In this document: positions 33,645-42,410 of the stretch, one piece after another
How positions within the stretch are numbered: the first letter of the stretch is position 1
Layout of the letters: each line of letters opens with the position of its first letter
Source: Cupriavidus metallidurans CH34
Lineage (GTDB): Bacteria > Pseudomonadota > Gammaproteobacteria > Burkholderiales > Burkholderiaceae
DNA length: 64,000 bases
Direction: 5' to 3'
Assembly: GCF_000196015.1 (NCBI RefSeq)
Contig: NC_007974.2
Location: 930,001-994,000 of the forward strand
Program-made: the position numbers and the translations under genes
The notes under the pieces: model-generated
What the model was told of the DNA's origin: nothing
Databases searched by the model: none
What the model saw: only the letters and a program-made list of their open reading frames with translations

Positions 33645-34988
33645 ATGGCGCACACCAACGCGGCAGGCCCCGCCGTGGGCAACTTCAACGGCGGGCTGCT
33701 TCGCAACCGCTGGTTCCAGCTCTTCATCGGCGTGATCTGCATGGGGCTGGTGGCCAACCTCCAGTATGGCTGGACATTGTTCGTCACCCCCATGAATGCC
33801 CGGCACCACTGGGGCGAATCGGCGATCCAGGTCGCATTTTCCATTTTCATCGTCACCGAAACCTGGCTCGTGCCGCTGGAAGGCTGGCTCGTCGACAAGT
33901 TCGGGCCCCGCCCCGTGGTGGCCGGCGGCGCGATCTGTGCCGGACTGGCGTGGGTGATGAACTCGTACGCCACGACCCTGCCGATGCTGTACACGGCTGC
34001 CGTGATCGCGGGGATTGGCGCCGGCGGTGTCTATGGCACGTGCGTCGGCAATGCGCTGAAGTGGTTCCCGGACAAGCGCGGCCTGGCGGCAGGACTGACC
34101 GCTGCGGGCTTCGGCGCGGGCTCGGCGCTGACGGTGATTCCCATCGCCAACATGATCCAGAAGTCCGGCTATGAGCACGCCTTCTTCACATTCGGCATCC
34201 TGCAGGGTGTGCTGATCTTCGCGATGGCGCTGCTGCTGGTGAAGCCGCAGCCGCCCAAGGGCGTGGTGGCGAACAAGGCCATCCTGACCAACCCGGTTGA
34301 GTTCACGCCGGGCCAGATGGTGCGCACGCCGGTCTTCTGGGTGATCTATGCCTCGTTCGTGGCGGTGGCCGCGGGCGGCATCATGGCTACCGCGCAGCTT
34401 GGGCCGATTGCCAAGGACTTCGGGTTTGCCTCGATGCCGGTCACGATGCTTGGCATGACACTGCCGCTGCTGACGATGACGCTGTCGATTGACAATCTTT
34501 GCAACGGGCTCACGCGTCCGCTGTGCGGCTTTATTTCCGACCGCATCGGCCGCGAGAACACGATGTTCGTGATCTTCATTGGTGAAGGACTGTCGCTGAT
34601 CGGGCTCCTCGAACTGGGCCATGACCCCTACTGGTTCATGCTCTTCGCCGCGCTGACCTTCCTGTTCTGGGGCGAGATCTTTTCGATCTTCCCCGCGCTC
34701 TGCGCCGATACGTTTGGCAGCAAGTTTGCCGCGGCCAACGCCGGCACGCTCTACACGGCGAAGGGCACCGCCGCGCTGCTGGTGCCGCTGGCGTCCGTGC
34801 TGTCCCACCACGGTGGCTGGAACCTGGTGTTCACGGTGGCGGCCGTAATGACCGTGGCGGCCGGGCTTTCCGCCAAGTTCGTGCTGCAGCCGATGCGTCG
34901 CCGCTTCATCACCGGCCACGCGATGGCGCAGCCGGTCAGCGATCACGCGACATACATGGCCGGGTTCTCGACCGGCAAGGGTGAATAA
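33645..34988 (+). CDS. OFA-family MFS permease (OxlT-like), copy 1
   Basis: 447-residue, 12-segment major facilitator of the oxalate:formate antiporter (OFA) group. N-terminal RWFQLFIGVICM and QYGWTLFV, and the loop KWFPDKRGLAAGLTAAGFGAGS, are group hallmarks. Two basic residues that correspond by my reading to the oxalate-contacting Arg272 and Lys355 of OxlT are kept (NGLTRPLCG and YTAKGTAALL). It would exchange or import oxalate or a related carboxylate. The ribosome-binding site CAAGGAGACACGAC precedes ATG 33645. It is divergent from the CbbR-like gene and has no GntR operator. A paralogue is at 36998. Confidence 0.9.
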   Translation: MAHTNAAGPAVGNFNGGLLRNRWFQLFIGVICMGLVANLQYGWTLFVTPMNARHHWGESAIQVAFSIFIVTETWLVPLEGWLVDKFGPRPVVAGGAICAGLAWVMNSYATTLPMLYTAAVIAGIGAGGVYGTCVGNALKWFPDKRGLAAGLTAAGFGAGSALTVIPIANMIQKSGYEHAFFTFGILQGVLIFAMALLLVKPQPPKGVVANKAILTNPVEFTPGQMVRTPVFWVIYASFVAVAAGGIMATAQLGPIAKDFGFASMPVTMLGMTLPLLTMTLSIDNLCNGLTRPLCGFISDRIGRENTMFVIFIGEGLSLIGLLELGHDPYWFMLFAALTFLFWGEIFSIFPALCADTFGSKFAAANAGTLYTAKGTAALLVPLASVLSHHGGWNLVFTVAAVMTVAAGLSAKFVLQPMRRRFITGHAMAQPVSDHATYMAGFSTGKGE

Positions 34989-35020
34989 CCGGTCCGGCGA
35001 ATGCGGAAAGGAGCGGCAGC

Positions 35021-35950
35021 ATGAATGTATCGCTTCCCCAGTTGAAGGCTTTCGCTGCGGTGGCTCGCCAAAAGAGCTTCACGCGAGCCGCGGCAGAGCT
35101 TGGGCTGACACAGTCGGCCATCAGCCGGAGCGTGCGCGAACTGGAAGAGGAGATCGACCAGCGGCTGTTCGATCGCACCACGCGCCAGGTGGAGTTGACC
35201 GATGCGGGCGAGATGCTGTCGCAACGGATCTGCCATCTGGTCGAGGAAGTCGAACAGACACTGCGCGATAGCCACGGCACCGGCAAACCGTGTGAAGGCA
35301 CGGTGCAGATCGCCACCGATCCGGTGTTGTCATCGATGACGCTGCCGATGTGGGTGGCTGGCTGCCGCAAGGCGTGGCCCGGCATCGGCATCACGCTGCG
35401 CGACTGCTCGCATGAATGCGTGCTGCAGCGTGTGCGTAGCGGAGAGGTCGATTTCGGCATCGCCAGCAATCCGGCGCCTTGCGACGATCTTTACTGTGAA
35501 CCCCTGTGCGTGGATCCTTTCCAGGCCGTGCTGCCGGCGGGGCATCCTCTGGCGGCGCGGGAGTCACTGGGGTGGGGCGAACTGGGCGATGCGTCGGTGC
35601 TGACGCTCGATCAGAGTTCCGGCATCCAGCCCGCGGTGGAGCGCGCGCTGGCCGCCTATCGCGTACGCCCGGGCTCGTTGCAGGTACTGGGCCATTTTGC
35701 TGCGGTATTCGGCATGGTGGCGATGGGGTTGGGGATCGGTGTGGTGCCATCGCGGGCGCAGGCCGCTGGTATTGCGCCCTCGGCAGTGCTGCGCCCGTTG
35801 CGTCCGCAGGTGACCTCGAACGTCATGCTCGTGCGCCGCAAGGCCCGGTCGCTCAAGCCAAATGCGGCGGCGGTGTGGGACAACCTGCGTGCCCAGGAGT
35901 ACGAGCGTGGCGATTACGGCAATCAGGGGTTGCTGAAGAAAGTGGGGTAG
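35021..35950 (+). CDS. LysR-family transcriptional regulator
   Basis: 309-residue LysR regulator with a clear HTH (NVSLPQLKAFAAVARQKSFTRAAAEL, then LTQSAISRSVRELEEEIDQRLFDRTTRQ) and effector domain from about residue 90. It starts 32 bp after the OFA permease stop on the same strand, with ribosome-binding site GGAAAGGAGCGGCAGC, and is followed by its own terminator. It is probably co-transcribed with the permease. Effector and targets are not known. Confidence 0.88.
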   Translation: MNVSLPQLKAFAAVARQKSFTRAAAELGLTQSAISRSVRELEEEIDQRLFDRTTRQVELTDAGEMLSQRICHLVEEVEQTLRDSHGTGKPCEGTVQIATDPVLSSMTLPMWVAGCRKAWPGIGITLRDCSHECVLQRVRSGEVDFGIASNPAPCDDLYCEPLCVDPFQAVLPAGHPLAARESLGWGELGDASVLTLDQSSGIQPAVERALAAYRVRPGSLQVLGHFAAVFGMVAMGLGIGVVPSRAQAAGIAPSAVLRPLRPQVTSNVMLVRRKARSLKPNAAAVWDNLRAQEYERGDYGNQGLLKKVG

Positions 35951-36036
35951 GGCATTGAATCGAATTCACGTGCGGCACTGCCGCAGGCGTATTCCGATCA
36001 ACTTTTGATGCGACGGACGTTCAATTTGAGATGCGC

Positions 36037-36068
36037 AACGCACCCTACGGGGTGCGTTGTTGCTTTTA
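36037..36068 (+). terminator. Rho-independent terminator
   Basis: CAACGCACCC (36037-36046), loop TACG, GGGTGCGTTG (36051-36060), then TTGCTTTT. It ends the permease-lysR unit. Confidence 0.9.
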
Positions 36069-36084
36069 GAGCGACAGGTCTATT

Positions 36085-36099
36085 GATATATCACATACA
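36085..36099 (+). promoter_or_regulatory. GntR regulon operator, copy 5
   Basis: GATATATCACATACA within TATTGATATATCACATACAACATAT. It lies 70 bp upstream of the 72-residue membrane peptide gene and just after a terminator, so it must act on that gene. Confidence 0.82.
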
Positions 36100-36168
36100 A
36101 CATATTTACAGACGCCGCAGTGCAGCATATACTGAGGACTCCTTGATCTATCTCACTTAGGAGTTTTC

Positions 36169-36387
36169 ATGAACGCCGTACTGCTTTCCGCCATCGCCCT
36201 CGGTTTGATCGCGACGGGTGTCGCCGTGACCTACCTGCTGGCAACGCGCCTGCCGATGCGCTTGCTGGCCACGGCGCAAGACCATGGTCGTTTCGCCGGA
36301 CTCGGGTCCACGCAGGAAATTGACGGTGCGGGCCGCGCAACGCCGAGCACCTCCACATCGGTGCAGCCGCAACTCGCGCACGCCTGA
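36169..36387 (+). CDS. Small single-pass membrane protein, 72 residues
   Basis: Short gene with ribosome-binding site TTAGGAG seven bases before ATG 36169. Residues 3-26 (AVLLSAIALGLIATGVAVTYLL) form one hydrophobic membrane segment; the remainder is a polar, Thr/Ser/Gly-rich tail without cysteines. It may also be an uncleaved signal. No family is recognised. Its own GntR-regulon operator shows it belongs to the catabolic regulon, so it may help the OFA permease or be a small membrane regulator. The 475 bp after it hold no other gene. Confidence 0.62.
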   Translation: MNAVLLSAIALGLIATGVAVTYLLATRLPMRLLATAQDHGRFAGLGSTQEIDGAGRATPSTSTSVQPQLAHA

Positions 36388-36862
36388 TACTCCCAGGCGA
36401 GTTTTACCAGCAGGAGCCTTGTGACGGCCGGCAACTCCTGATGTCCAGCAGTACCGAGCAGTTTCCCCACGGCCGTTCCTCCCTTGTTTCCGCTTCGTTT
36501 CGTTCAGACGCTTCCACGCAAGCCTGTCGAACCGGTCTCCGATCTTCCCGATTCCCTTTCGGGTTCATGCGGTGGTGTGCTGAACCACCCGCCACTCATC
36601 CGTTGCCTGTCTGATTCGCCGCTTGGGACTTTCCCTAGGGCGGTCGATTCACGACGTGCGCCGCAACATTTCACGCCGGCTTTTTCCGGTCGTGCATTGA
36701 TGCCGGATTTGTACCTAAGTCATTGATCCGGAATGAGGCTTGCCGGGGTAGGGCAGTGCGTTTGATGCACCCTGCGCACCATTGATCCAGCCCCTCGAAA
36801 ACCGTCGTCAAGAATGTCTGCACGATAGGTCAGGCAGGCATCCAAATCGCCTTGACACTGTT
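36388..36862. other. 475 bp without a supported gene
   Basis: Open frames (plus 36484-36726, minus 36720-37049) lack good start signals and family features; the latter runs into the start of the next permease gene. A long leader or small RNA is possible. Nothing definite is seen. Confidence 0.4.
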
Positions 36863-36877
36863 GATATATCACATACC
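36863..36877 (+). promoter_or_regulatory. GntR regulon operator, copy 6
   Basis: GATATATCACATACC within TTGATATATCACATACCGTATAGCAC, 120 bp before the second OFA permease. A TTGACA-like element (TTGACACT at 36852) lies just upstream and could be the -35 hexamer that the operator would occlude. Confidence 0.85.
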
Positions 36878-36997
36878 GTATAGCACTAGAACGGCTCAGC
36901 TGTTCGAGATCAGCAGGGTGAAGCGACGCGATACACCAGAGGCATCTCCGCAGATGCCCATCCACAACGGCGACCAAGGTTGCCAGAAGGAGACACC

Positions 36998-38323
36998 ATG
37001 GAACCTCAGCAGAACGGAAGCGCGCCGACGTCATGGTTTGCATCGCCATGGACGCAGCTCGTGTTCGGTGTGATCTGCATGGCGATGATTGCCAACATGC
37101 AGTACGGCTGGACGTTGTTCGTCAATCCGATTGACGAGAAGTACCACTGGGGTCGCACCGCGATCCAGGTGGCATTCACGATCTTCGTGGTCACGGAGAC
37201 CTGGCTGGTGCCCATCGAAGGGTATCTGGTCGACAAGTACGGGCCACGCCCGGTGGTTGTTGGTGGCGGCCTGCTTTGCGCGGTGGCCTGGGCGTTGAAC
37301 TCGGTGGCCTCATCGTTGCCGATGCTGTACTTCGCGGCAGCGGTGGGTGGCGTCGGGGCCGGGGCGGTCTACGGGACCTGCGTCGGCAATGCGCTCAAGT
37401 GGTTCCCGAATCGTCGAGGGCTGGCGGCGGGACTGACGGCCGCGGGTTTCGGCGCGGGTTCCGCCGCCACCGTGGTGCCAATTGCCAACATGATCAAGTC
37501 CAGCGGCTACGAGGCCACGTTCCTGTGGTTTGGGCTCGGGCAGGGGATCGTTGTGGTGATGCTCGGCATGTTGCTCTATCCGCCGTCGGCCAAGATCCTC
37601 TCGGATGTAAAGAGTACGCTGAAGGCTGCGGCCACCTACAACGCCACGCCGCGCCAGGTGCTGTCCTCGCCGATTTTCTGGGTCATGTACGCCATGTTCG
37701 TGATGATGGCGGCGGGCGGACTGATGGCAACGGCGCAGCTTGGGCCCATCGCCAAGGACTTCGGTCTGCACGACTCGCCGGTCTCCATCCTTGGTCTGAC
37801 CCTGCCAGCGTTGACCTTCGCGCTGACCATCGACCGTGTGCTAAATGGTCTGACACGCCCGTTTTTCGGCTGGATTTCCGACAACATTGGTCGCGAGAAC
37901 ACCATGTTCCTGGCGTTCGCGGTCGAAGCCGTCGGCATCCTGCTGCTGGCCAAGTATGGGCAGAACCCAACGGCGTTTGTGATCCTGACCGGCATCGTGT
38001 TCTTCGCCTGGGGCGAAATCTATAGTCTGTTCCCGGCGACGTGCGGCGATACCTTCGGACCGAAGTTCGCCGCGACCAATGCAGGGCTGCTCTACACTGC
38101 GAAAGGCACCGCCGCACTGCTGGTGCCGTTCTCCAGTGTCATTACGGCGGCAACGGGCGACTGGTATGCAGTGTTCATGCTGGCGTCCGGCATGGCAGCG
38201 GTTTCGGCCCTGATGGCAATCTTCGTACTCAAGCCGATGCGTGAAGCCCATGCGAGGAGATTTGTCCAGGATAGCGCGGGCGCGCCGATGGGATACCGTC
38301 CTGTACCGGAGGACCTGACCTGA
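36998..38323 (+). CDS. OFA-family MFS permease (OxlT-like), copy 2
   Basis: 441-residue paralogue of the permease at 33645, with the same OFA landmarks (QLVFGVICM, QYGWTLFVNP, KWFPNRRGLAAGLTAAGFGAGS) and the same two basic residues (NGLTRPFFGW, YTAKGTAALL). Twelve membrane segments are apparent. ATG 36998 follows AGAAGGAGACACC; the in-frame ATG at 36980 would overlap the ribosome-binding site. It has a GntR operator, unlike copy 1, so the two copies respond to different signals. A terminator follows. Confidence 0.9.
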   Translation: MEPQQNGSAPTSWFASPWTQLVFGVICMAMIANMQYGWTLFVNPIDEKYHWGRTAIQVAFTIFVVTETWLVPIEGYLVDKYGPRPVVVGGGLLCAVAWALNSVASSLPMLYFAAAVGGVGAGAVYGTCVGNALKWFPNRRGLAAGLTAAGFGAGSAATVVPIANMIKSSGYEATFLWFGLGQGIVVVMLGMLLYPPSAKILSDVKSTLKAAATYNATPRQVLSSPIFWVMYAMFVMMAAGGLMATAQLGPIAKDFGLHDSPVSILGLTLPALTFALTIDRVLNGLTRPFFGWISDNIGRENTMFLAFAVEAVGILLLAKYGQNPTAFVILTGIVFFAWGEIYSLFPATCGDTFGPKFAATNAGLLYTAKGTAALLVPFSSVITAATGDWYAVFMLASGMAAVSALMAIFVLKPMREAHARRFVQDSAGAPMGYRPVPEDLT

Positions 38324-38345
38324 GTGAGTGCGCTGTAAAACCTTG

Positions 38346-38368
38346 GCCCGCCTCGTGCGGGCTTTTTT
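38346..38368 (+). terminator. Rho-independent terminator
   Basis: GCCCGC (38346-38351), loop CTCGT, GCGGGC (38357-38362), then six T. Ends the second OFA permease. Confidence 0.9.
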
Positions 38369-38478
38369 GTCGTTCTATTTTCCCGATATGCGGGAAAGTG
38401 ATTGCGGGATCTTCCGGCTAATCGTCGGGATCGTTTGCGACTAGCATCCGCTTATCTCTCCCTTCAAAGGATGCCGCC

Positions 38479-39495
38479 ATGAAAGCCATTGGTCTGACCC
38501 GTTACCTGCCCATCAGCGATCCGCAGTCGCTCGTCGATGTCGAGATCGCCCAGCCCGAGGCCAGCGGCCATGACCTGCTGGTCAAGGTGGAGGCAATCTC
38601 GGTGAATCCCGTGGACACCAAGGTCCGGGCGCCGAAAGACAAGGTCGAGGATGCGCCGCGCGTGTTGGGCTGGGATGCCGCTGGCACCGTCGTGGCTGTC
38701 GGCGCGGATGTCACGCTGTTCAAGGTAGGCGATCCCGTGTTCTACGCCGGCAGCATTACGCGCCCGGGCGCGAATAGCGAGTACCACCTGGTAGACGAAC
38801 GGATCGTCGGCCATAAGCCGGCTTCGCTCGATTTCCCGCAAGCGGCAGCCTTGCCGCTGACAGCCATCACGGCCTGGGAAGCGATGTTCGATCGCCTGCG
38901 TATCTCGCCGAAAGGCGAGGACGCCGGAAAATCGGTGTTGATTATTGGTGGCGCGGGTGGGGTAGGGTCGATCGGCATCCAGCTTGCCAAGGTTCTGGCT
39001 GGCTTGACGGTGATTGCCACGGCGTCCCGGCCGGAATCTGAAGCCTGGTGCCGCGGGCTTGGGGCCGACCATACGATTGATCATCACGGCGACATCCCGG
39101 CCCAACTGCGCGCGCTGGGTTTCGCGCATGTGGACTTCGTCCTCTGCTTCAACGACACCGATCGCCATTTCAACGCCATGGCCGAGGCTATCGCCCCGCA
39201 GGGAACGATCTGCACGATCGTGGAGAATACCGGCCCCCTGGCCATTTCGGCGCTCAAGAACAAGAGCGCCGGCTTTGTCTGGGAATTAATGTTCACGCGG
39301 GCGATGTTCCAGACGCCGGACATAATTGCGCAACACCGGCTGCTGAATGAGGTGGCGCGGTTGATCGATGCCGGCAAGCTGCGGACTACGGTGGGTGACA
39401 ACCTCGGCACCATCAATGCGGCCAATCTGCGTCGCGCCCATGCGCTGCTCGAAGGCGGGCGAACGATCGGCAAACTTGTGCTCTCCGGCTTCTGA
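38479..39495 (+). CDS. Zinc-type alcohol dehydrogenase-like / quinone oxidoreductase (MDR)
   Basis: 338-residue medium-chain reductase of the quinone-oxidoreductase-like group. GroES-like N-terminal part (ISVNPVDTKVRAP, RVLGWDAAGTVVAVG) and a Rossmann NADPH-binding core (VLIIGGAGGVGSIGIQLAK, about residues 155-173). The structural zinc cysteines of true alcohol dehydrogenases are absent. It likely reduces alpha,beta-unsaturated carbonyls or quinones. Single gene with terminators on both sides; no link to its neighbours is evident. Confidence 0.88.
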   Translation: MKAIGLTRYLPISDPQSLVDVEIAQPEASGHDLLVKVEAISVNPVDTKVRAPKDKVEDAPRVLGWDAAGTVVAVGADVTLFKVGDPVFYAGSITRPGANSEYHLVDERIVGHKPASLDFPQAAALPLTAITAWEAMFDRLRISPKGEDAGKSVLIIGGAGGVGSIGIQLAKVLAGLTVIATASRPESEAWCRGLGADHTIDHHGDIPAQLRALGFAHVDFVLCFNDTDRHFNAMAEAIAPQGTICTIVENTGPLAISALKNKSAGFVWELMFTRAMFQTPDIIAQHRLLNEVARLIDAGKLRTTVGDNLGTINAANLRRAHALLEGGRTIGKLVLSGF

Positions 39496-39544
39496 TAGCG
39501 GTATATCTGCAATTAACTGCCAGGCAGCGCGCGACACCAATATG

Positions 39545-39580
39545 AAGGGGCGGGCCTCTCGCGAGGCCCGCCCCTTTTGC
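39545..39580. terminator. Bidirectional terminator
   Basis: AAGGGGCGGGCCTC (39545-39558) pairs with GAGGCCCGCCCCTT (39563-39576), followed by T residues. It separates the MDR gene from the convergent hydrolase. Confidence 0.9.
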
Positions 39581-39602
39581 TTTGCTTGCAGTCGGGGCGA
39601 GA

Positions 39603-40634
39603 TCAGATGGTGGTCGCCGGCGACGTCCGCGCGCTTGTCATGCGATGCACGGGTGGTATCGCCTGCAGATCGTTCACGAAGCCGGCAATGTGGCCAATCA
39701 CGGTAGCGTCACGCAGGATCCGGCGATGCCCGAGGCCCTGGGTTGTTACCAGCCGCGCGGCTGGCCATGCGCCTGCGATTGCCGCACCGTCCTCCCAACG
39801 GACTTCCTTGTCCTCGCGATCATGAATCACCAGCGCGGGTGGTACCGGTCGCGTGCGTCCCACGTCGGGCACGTTGAACGTGGACCACTGCGTGCCCAGC
39901 CACTGTTCGCTGCGACGCTCCATGCGGGCCTGCACGTGTGGCGCCACGCCAAGTTGCCAGGCGAGGGTGGAGCAGGCGCTGTGCATGTCGGCGGGAGAGC
40001 CGAGCATGACCACGCCGCGCACGGGCAAGCCTTCGCGGATTGCATGGGCCGTGGCCGCGCCGCCCATTGAGTGGGCTACCACCGCATGGACCGGGCCGAC
40101 GTGCCAGGCAACGGCCAGCAGCGATCGGGCCATCTCGATAATCGAGCTTTGATCCTGCCCGCGCGCGCCTGCGTCCGAGGCTCCATGCGATAGCGCGTCA
40201 AATGCCACCACGCGCATACCCGCCGCCAGCAAGCCGCTGACCACGGCGTGCCACTGGCCGGCTTCGCCGCCCCAGCCGTGCGCAAGCAGAACCACGGGTC
40301 CCTTGCTGCCCCAGCGATAGACGCGCACGCGCCGGCTGGCGCCCTGGCCGGTGACCAGTGCCCATTCTGCGCGGGCGCTGTCGAGCAAGCGCAGACCGTC
40401 GGGCGTGGATCGCGCGCGGGGTGGGCTGAACCACAGGCGCTCCAGCGCCCGGGATGTCGCCACGGGGAAAATCAGGCTGCCGGCCTGCCAGCTCAGACGT
40501 CGGCTGGCATGACTTATCGCTCCGGCCAAACGGGAAAGTGTGGCGCCGGCGCGTCGGCGATTGGAGGCCGTCTCGCCGGGTGCGGATGCACGGGCGGGGC
40601 GGGTTTGGGTTGACGATGACAGCACTTGCGACAC
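39603..40634 (-). CDS. Alpha/beta hydrolase
   Basis: 343-residue alpha/beta hydrolase. The oxyanion-region motif LLAHGWGGEAGQW, the nucleophile elbow VVAHSMGGAATAH (Ser in A-H-S-M-G) and a late His (GLGHRRILRD) make a complete triad. The start is GTG 40634, preceded by AGGAGGAGTTTGTC; it begins SQVLSSSTQTRP and has a basic 60-residue N-terminal arm before the core domain. An upstream frame exists but has no ribosome-binding site. It lies downstream of a TetR gene and behind a palindrome like that before tetR, so it is probably repressed by it. Substrate unknown; a lipophilic ester is plausible. Confidence 0.85.
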   Translation of the reverse strand: MSQVLSSSTQTRPARASAPGETASNRRRAGATLSRLAGAISHASRRLSWQAGSLIFPVATSRALERLWFSPPRARSTPDGLRLLDSARAEWALVTGQGASRRVRVYRWGSKGPVVLLAHGWGGEAGQWHAVVSGLLAAGMRVVAFDALSHGASDAGARGQDQSSIIEMARSLLAVAWHVGPVHAVVAHSMGGAATAHAIREGLPVRGVVMLGSPADMHSACSTLAWQLGVAPHVQARMERRSEQWLGTQWSTFNVPDVGRTRPVPPALVIHDREDKEVRWEDGAAIAGAWPAARLVTTQGLGHRRILRDATVIGHIAGFVNDLQAIPPVHRMTSARTSPATTI

Positions 40635-40711
40635 GACAAACTCCTCCTGCGGATGCTTCAACCGGTCAGGCCGGCAGCAAGACCCTGTGATTCCTGAAGA
40701 TTTTTGTACGT

Positions 40712-40729
40712 CACGACCGACCAGTCGTG
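40712..40729. promoter_or_regulatory. Putative TetR operator before the hydrolase
   Basis: CACGACCGACCAGTCGTG, an inverted repeat (CACGAC / GTCGTG) around CGACCAG, about 80 bp before the hydrolase start. It shares ACGACCG with the palindrome before tetR. Confidence 0.65.
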
Positions 40730-40831
40730 CTATTTTTTGGGCAAGAAAAAGTGGCAAAAATGCCGTTGGATACACCGCGCTTCCATCACCGATACTTATC
40801 GTGCGGATGCTCGAACGCTGCTGTTTCCGCC

Positions 40832-41452
40832 TTAGCGTGTCGCAACGAGCGGTTCGGCGCGATTCTCTTTCAGGTCATTGACCAGTCTTGCAAAGGCGCG
40901 CCGCGCCATCGTTTCGGCGCTCGCACGGCCCATCAGCTTGAATGACGACTGGAAGGACATGCCGATACCTTCCATTTCGAACGCAAACTGGTGCGCGTCG
41001 GTATCGGCGCGCAATACACCTTCATCCACCGCATCGCCAATCACGCGCACGATCGTGCTGTGCCAATCCTTGAATGCCTGCACAACCTTGTCGCGTATGA
41101 CTCCGGGGCGATTTGCGTACTCCTGGGAGAGGGCCATGAAAATACATCGGCCCTCCACGACCGTGCCCCCCAGCCATGCCAGGTAGCCATCGAACAGCGC
41201 CAGCAATCGAGGCGCGCCACGGCGCTGCCGCATGGCGGGGTTGATCACGATCTCGCCAAATCGCTCCATCGCGTGTTCGAGCACGGCTTCCTGCAGCGCC
41301 TCCTTTGACTTGAAGTGCGCGTACAACCCGCTCTTGGACATATTCGTGTCCGCCGCCAGGGTCGCGAGCGACAGCTGTTCGAACCCGACCTGCGTCGCGG
41401 ATCGGAATGCCTGTTCGATGATGGCGGTGCGAGTGAGTTGGCCTTTTTGCAT
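40832..41452 (-). CDS. TetR-family transcriptional regulator
   Basis: 206-residue TetR/AcrR regulator. The HTH is QLTRTAIIEQAFRSATQVGFEQLSLATLAADTNMSKSGLYAHFKSKEAL (residues about 5-53, quoted in part); the C-terminal ligand domain is all-helical. ATG 41452 is preferred because the upstream frame overlaps the operator-like palindrome at 41466. It is upstream of the alpha/beta hydrolase on the same strand with 197 bp between. Confidence 0.88.
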   Translation of the reverse strand: MQKGQLTRTAIIEQAFRSATQVGFEQLSLATLAADTNMSKSGLYAHFKSKEALQEAVLEHAMERFGEIVINPAMRQRRGAPRLLALFDGYLAWLGGTVVEGRCIFMALSQEYANRPGVIRDKVVQAFKDWHSTIVRVIGDAVDEGVLRADTDAHQFAFEMEGIGMSFQSSFKLMGRASAETMARRAFARLVNDLKENRAEPLVATR

Positions 41453-41465
41453 GGGTTTGAGAATA

Positions 41466-41484
41466 GCACGACCGGTCGGTTTGT
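41466..41484. promoter_or_regulatory. Putative TetR operator before tetR
   Basis: GCACGACCGGTCGGTTTGT contains the palindrome ACCGGT with arms CGACCGGTCG, located 14 bp before the tetR start. Similar to the site at 40712, consistent with autoregulation. Confidence 0.65.
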
Positions 41485-41734
41485 CAACTTGCCTTGTGCC
41501 ACACATTGACGATACTGATGTGACGTCAACGCAAAACAGGCGGTCCCGTTATGTGTGTGGCGGGAGGAGGAAGTTGTGCTCTATCCGTCTTTTGGATGAG
41601 AGTCTGGAAGAACGGAGCGAGCCATCATAGGAAATCTGCAAAAGTGTTCCAGAAGACCTTACGGAACGCTTTACGTGCTCTATACTCGAATGCACGTCCG
41701 CGCACTTTTTTTTCACTGGTGACTGGAGACCGAC

Positions 41735-42106
41735 ATGAACAGTACAGCCGTGCCAAGAGGCGCTAGCGAACCGTTCCGGCAACTGCGGGCGTTGCGTCGA
41801 GCGCGCAAGCTCAAGCAGGAGGACGTCGCCCGTAAGGCCGGGATATCCCGGGAAGCTTATCTACGGGCGGAATCGGGACAAGCCGATCCGCGTATGTCCA
41901 CGTTCCTCGCGGCCTGTGAGGCACTGGGCCTCGAGGTCGTACTTGCTCCGCAGCATCTTGCGGCAGACGTGAACGCATTCATTGCCAGCCGTAATGGCGG
42001 CGTAACAGCCGCATCCATGGCGGGCCCGGCAACCACCGCGCCTGCCGCGCCGGCCCCTGGCGGGTTCGGTTCGGGCTCGACGCCCGAAGGTCACAAGCCC
42101 GTCTGA
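41735..42106 (+). CDS. XRE-family helix-turn-helix protein
   Basis: 123-residue regulator with a Cro/C1-type HTH at residues about 13-66 (FRQLRALRRARKLKQEDVARKAGISREAYLRAESGQADP, quoted to show helices two and three) and a 45-residue Ala/Pro/Gly-rich tail that looks disordered. Ribosome-binding site TGGAGACCGAC. No toxin gene is next to it. It lies upstream of the homogentisate operon on the same strand but with a 15-bp-stem hairpin and 455 bp between, so a link is uncertain. Confidence 0.8.
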   Translation: MNSTAVPRGASEPFRQLRALRRARKLKQEDVARKAGISREAYLRAESGQADPRMSTFLAACEALGLEVVLAPQHLAADVNAFIASRNGGVTAASMAGPATTAPAAPAPGGFGSGSTPEGHKPV

Positions 42107-42127
42107 GCCCGGTAGGGCTCCGGATTT

Positions 42128-42161
42128 CTCGGCACGGCGAACGTTTGTTCGCCGTGCCGAG
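42128..42161. terminator. Perfect 15-bp hairpin after the XRE gene
   Basis: CTCGGCACGGCGAAC (42128-42142), loop GTTT, and its exact complement (42147-42161). There is no T run. It may be a terminator for the XRE gene. The remainder of 42107-42561 holds the hmgA promoter region and no gene. Confidence 0.6.
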
Positions 42162-42410
42162 GTCCAGTCGCCCCTGCGTTTGGGCGCGATGACCTTTTCC
42201 TCCTGGCTGGCCTGGGCGCAGCCATCGCCGCTGTCGTCCATGCAGCCGGCATTCTGCCTCGCCGATTCTCCGGCGTGATTGGCAGCCCCTTTCCGAAAGA
42301 CTTTCTTCTCTGTCTGTCCTGCTTTCGCAGCACATCCGTGCAACTGCGCGTTTGCTCGCGCGCTGTCGCCTATCGTAATTGTGGTTTGACATTGCGCAAG
42401 ACGATGATTA

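Noticed and set aside
36484..36726. 80-codon ORF before the second OFA permease
   Set aside because: No ribosome-binding site, no similarity; left as non-coding.
41735..42106. XRE protein as the antitoxin of a toxin-antitoxin pair
   Set aside because: No adjacent toxin-sized gene with toxin motifs exists on either side.
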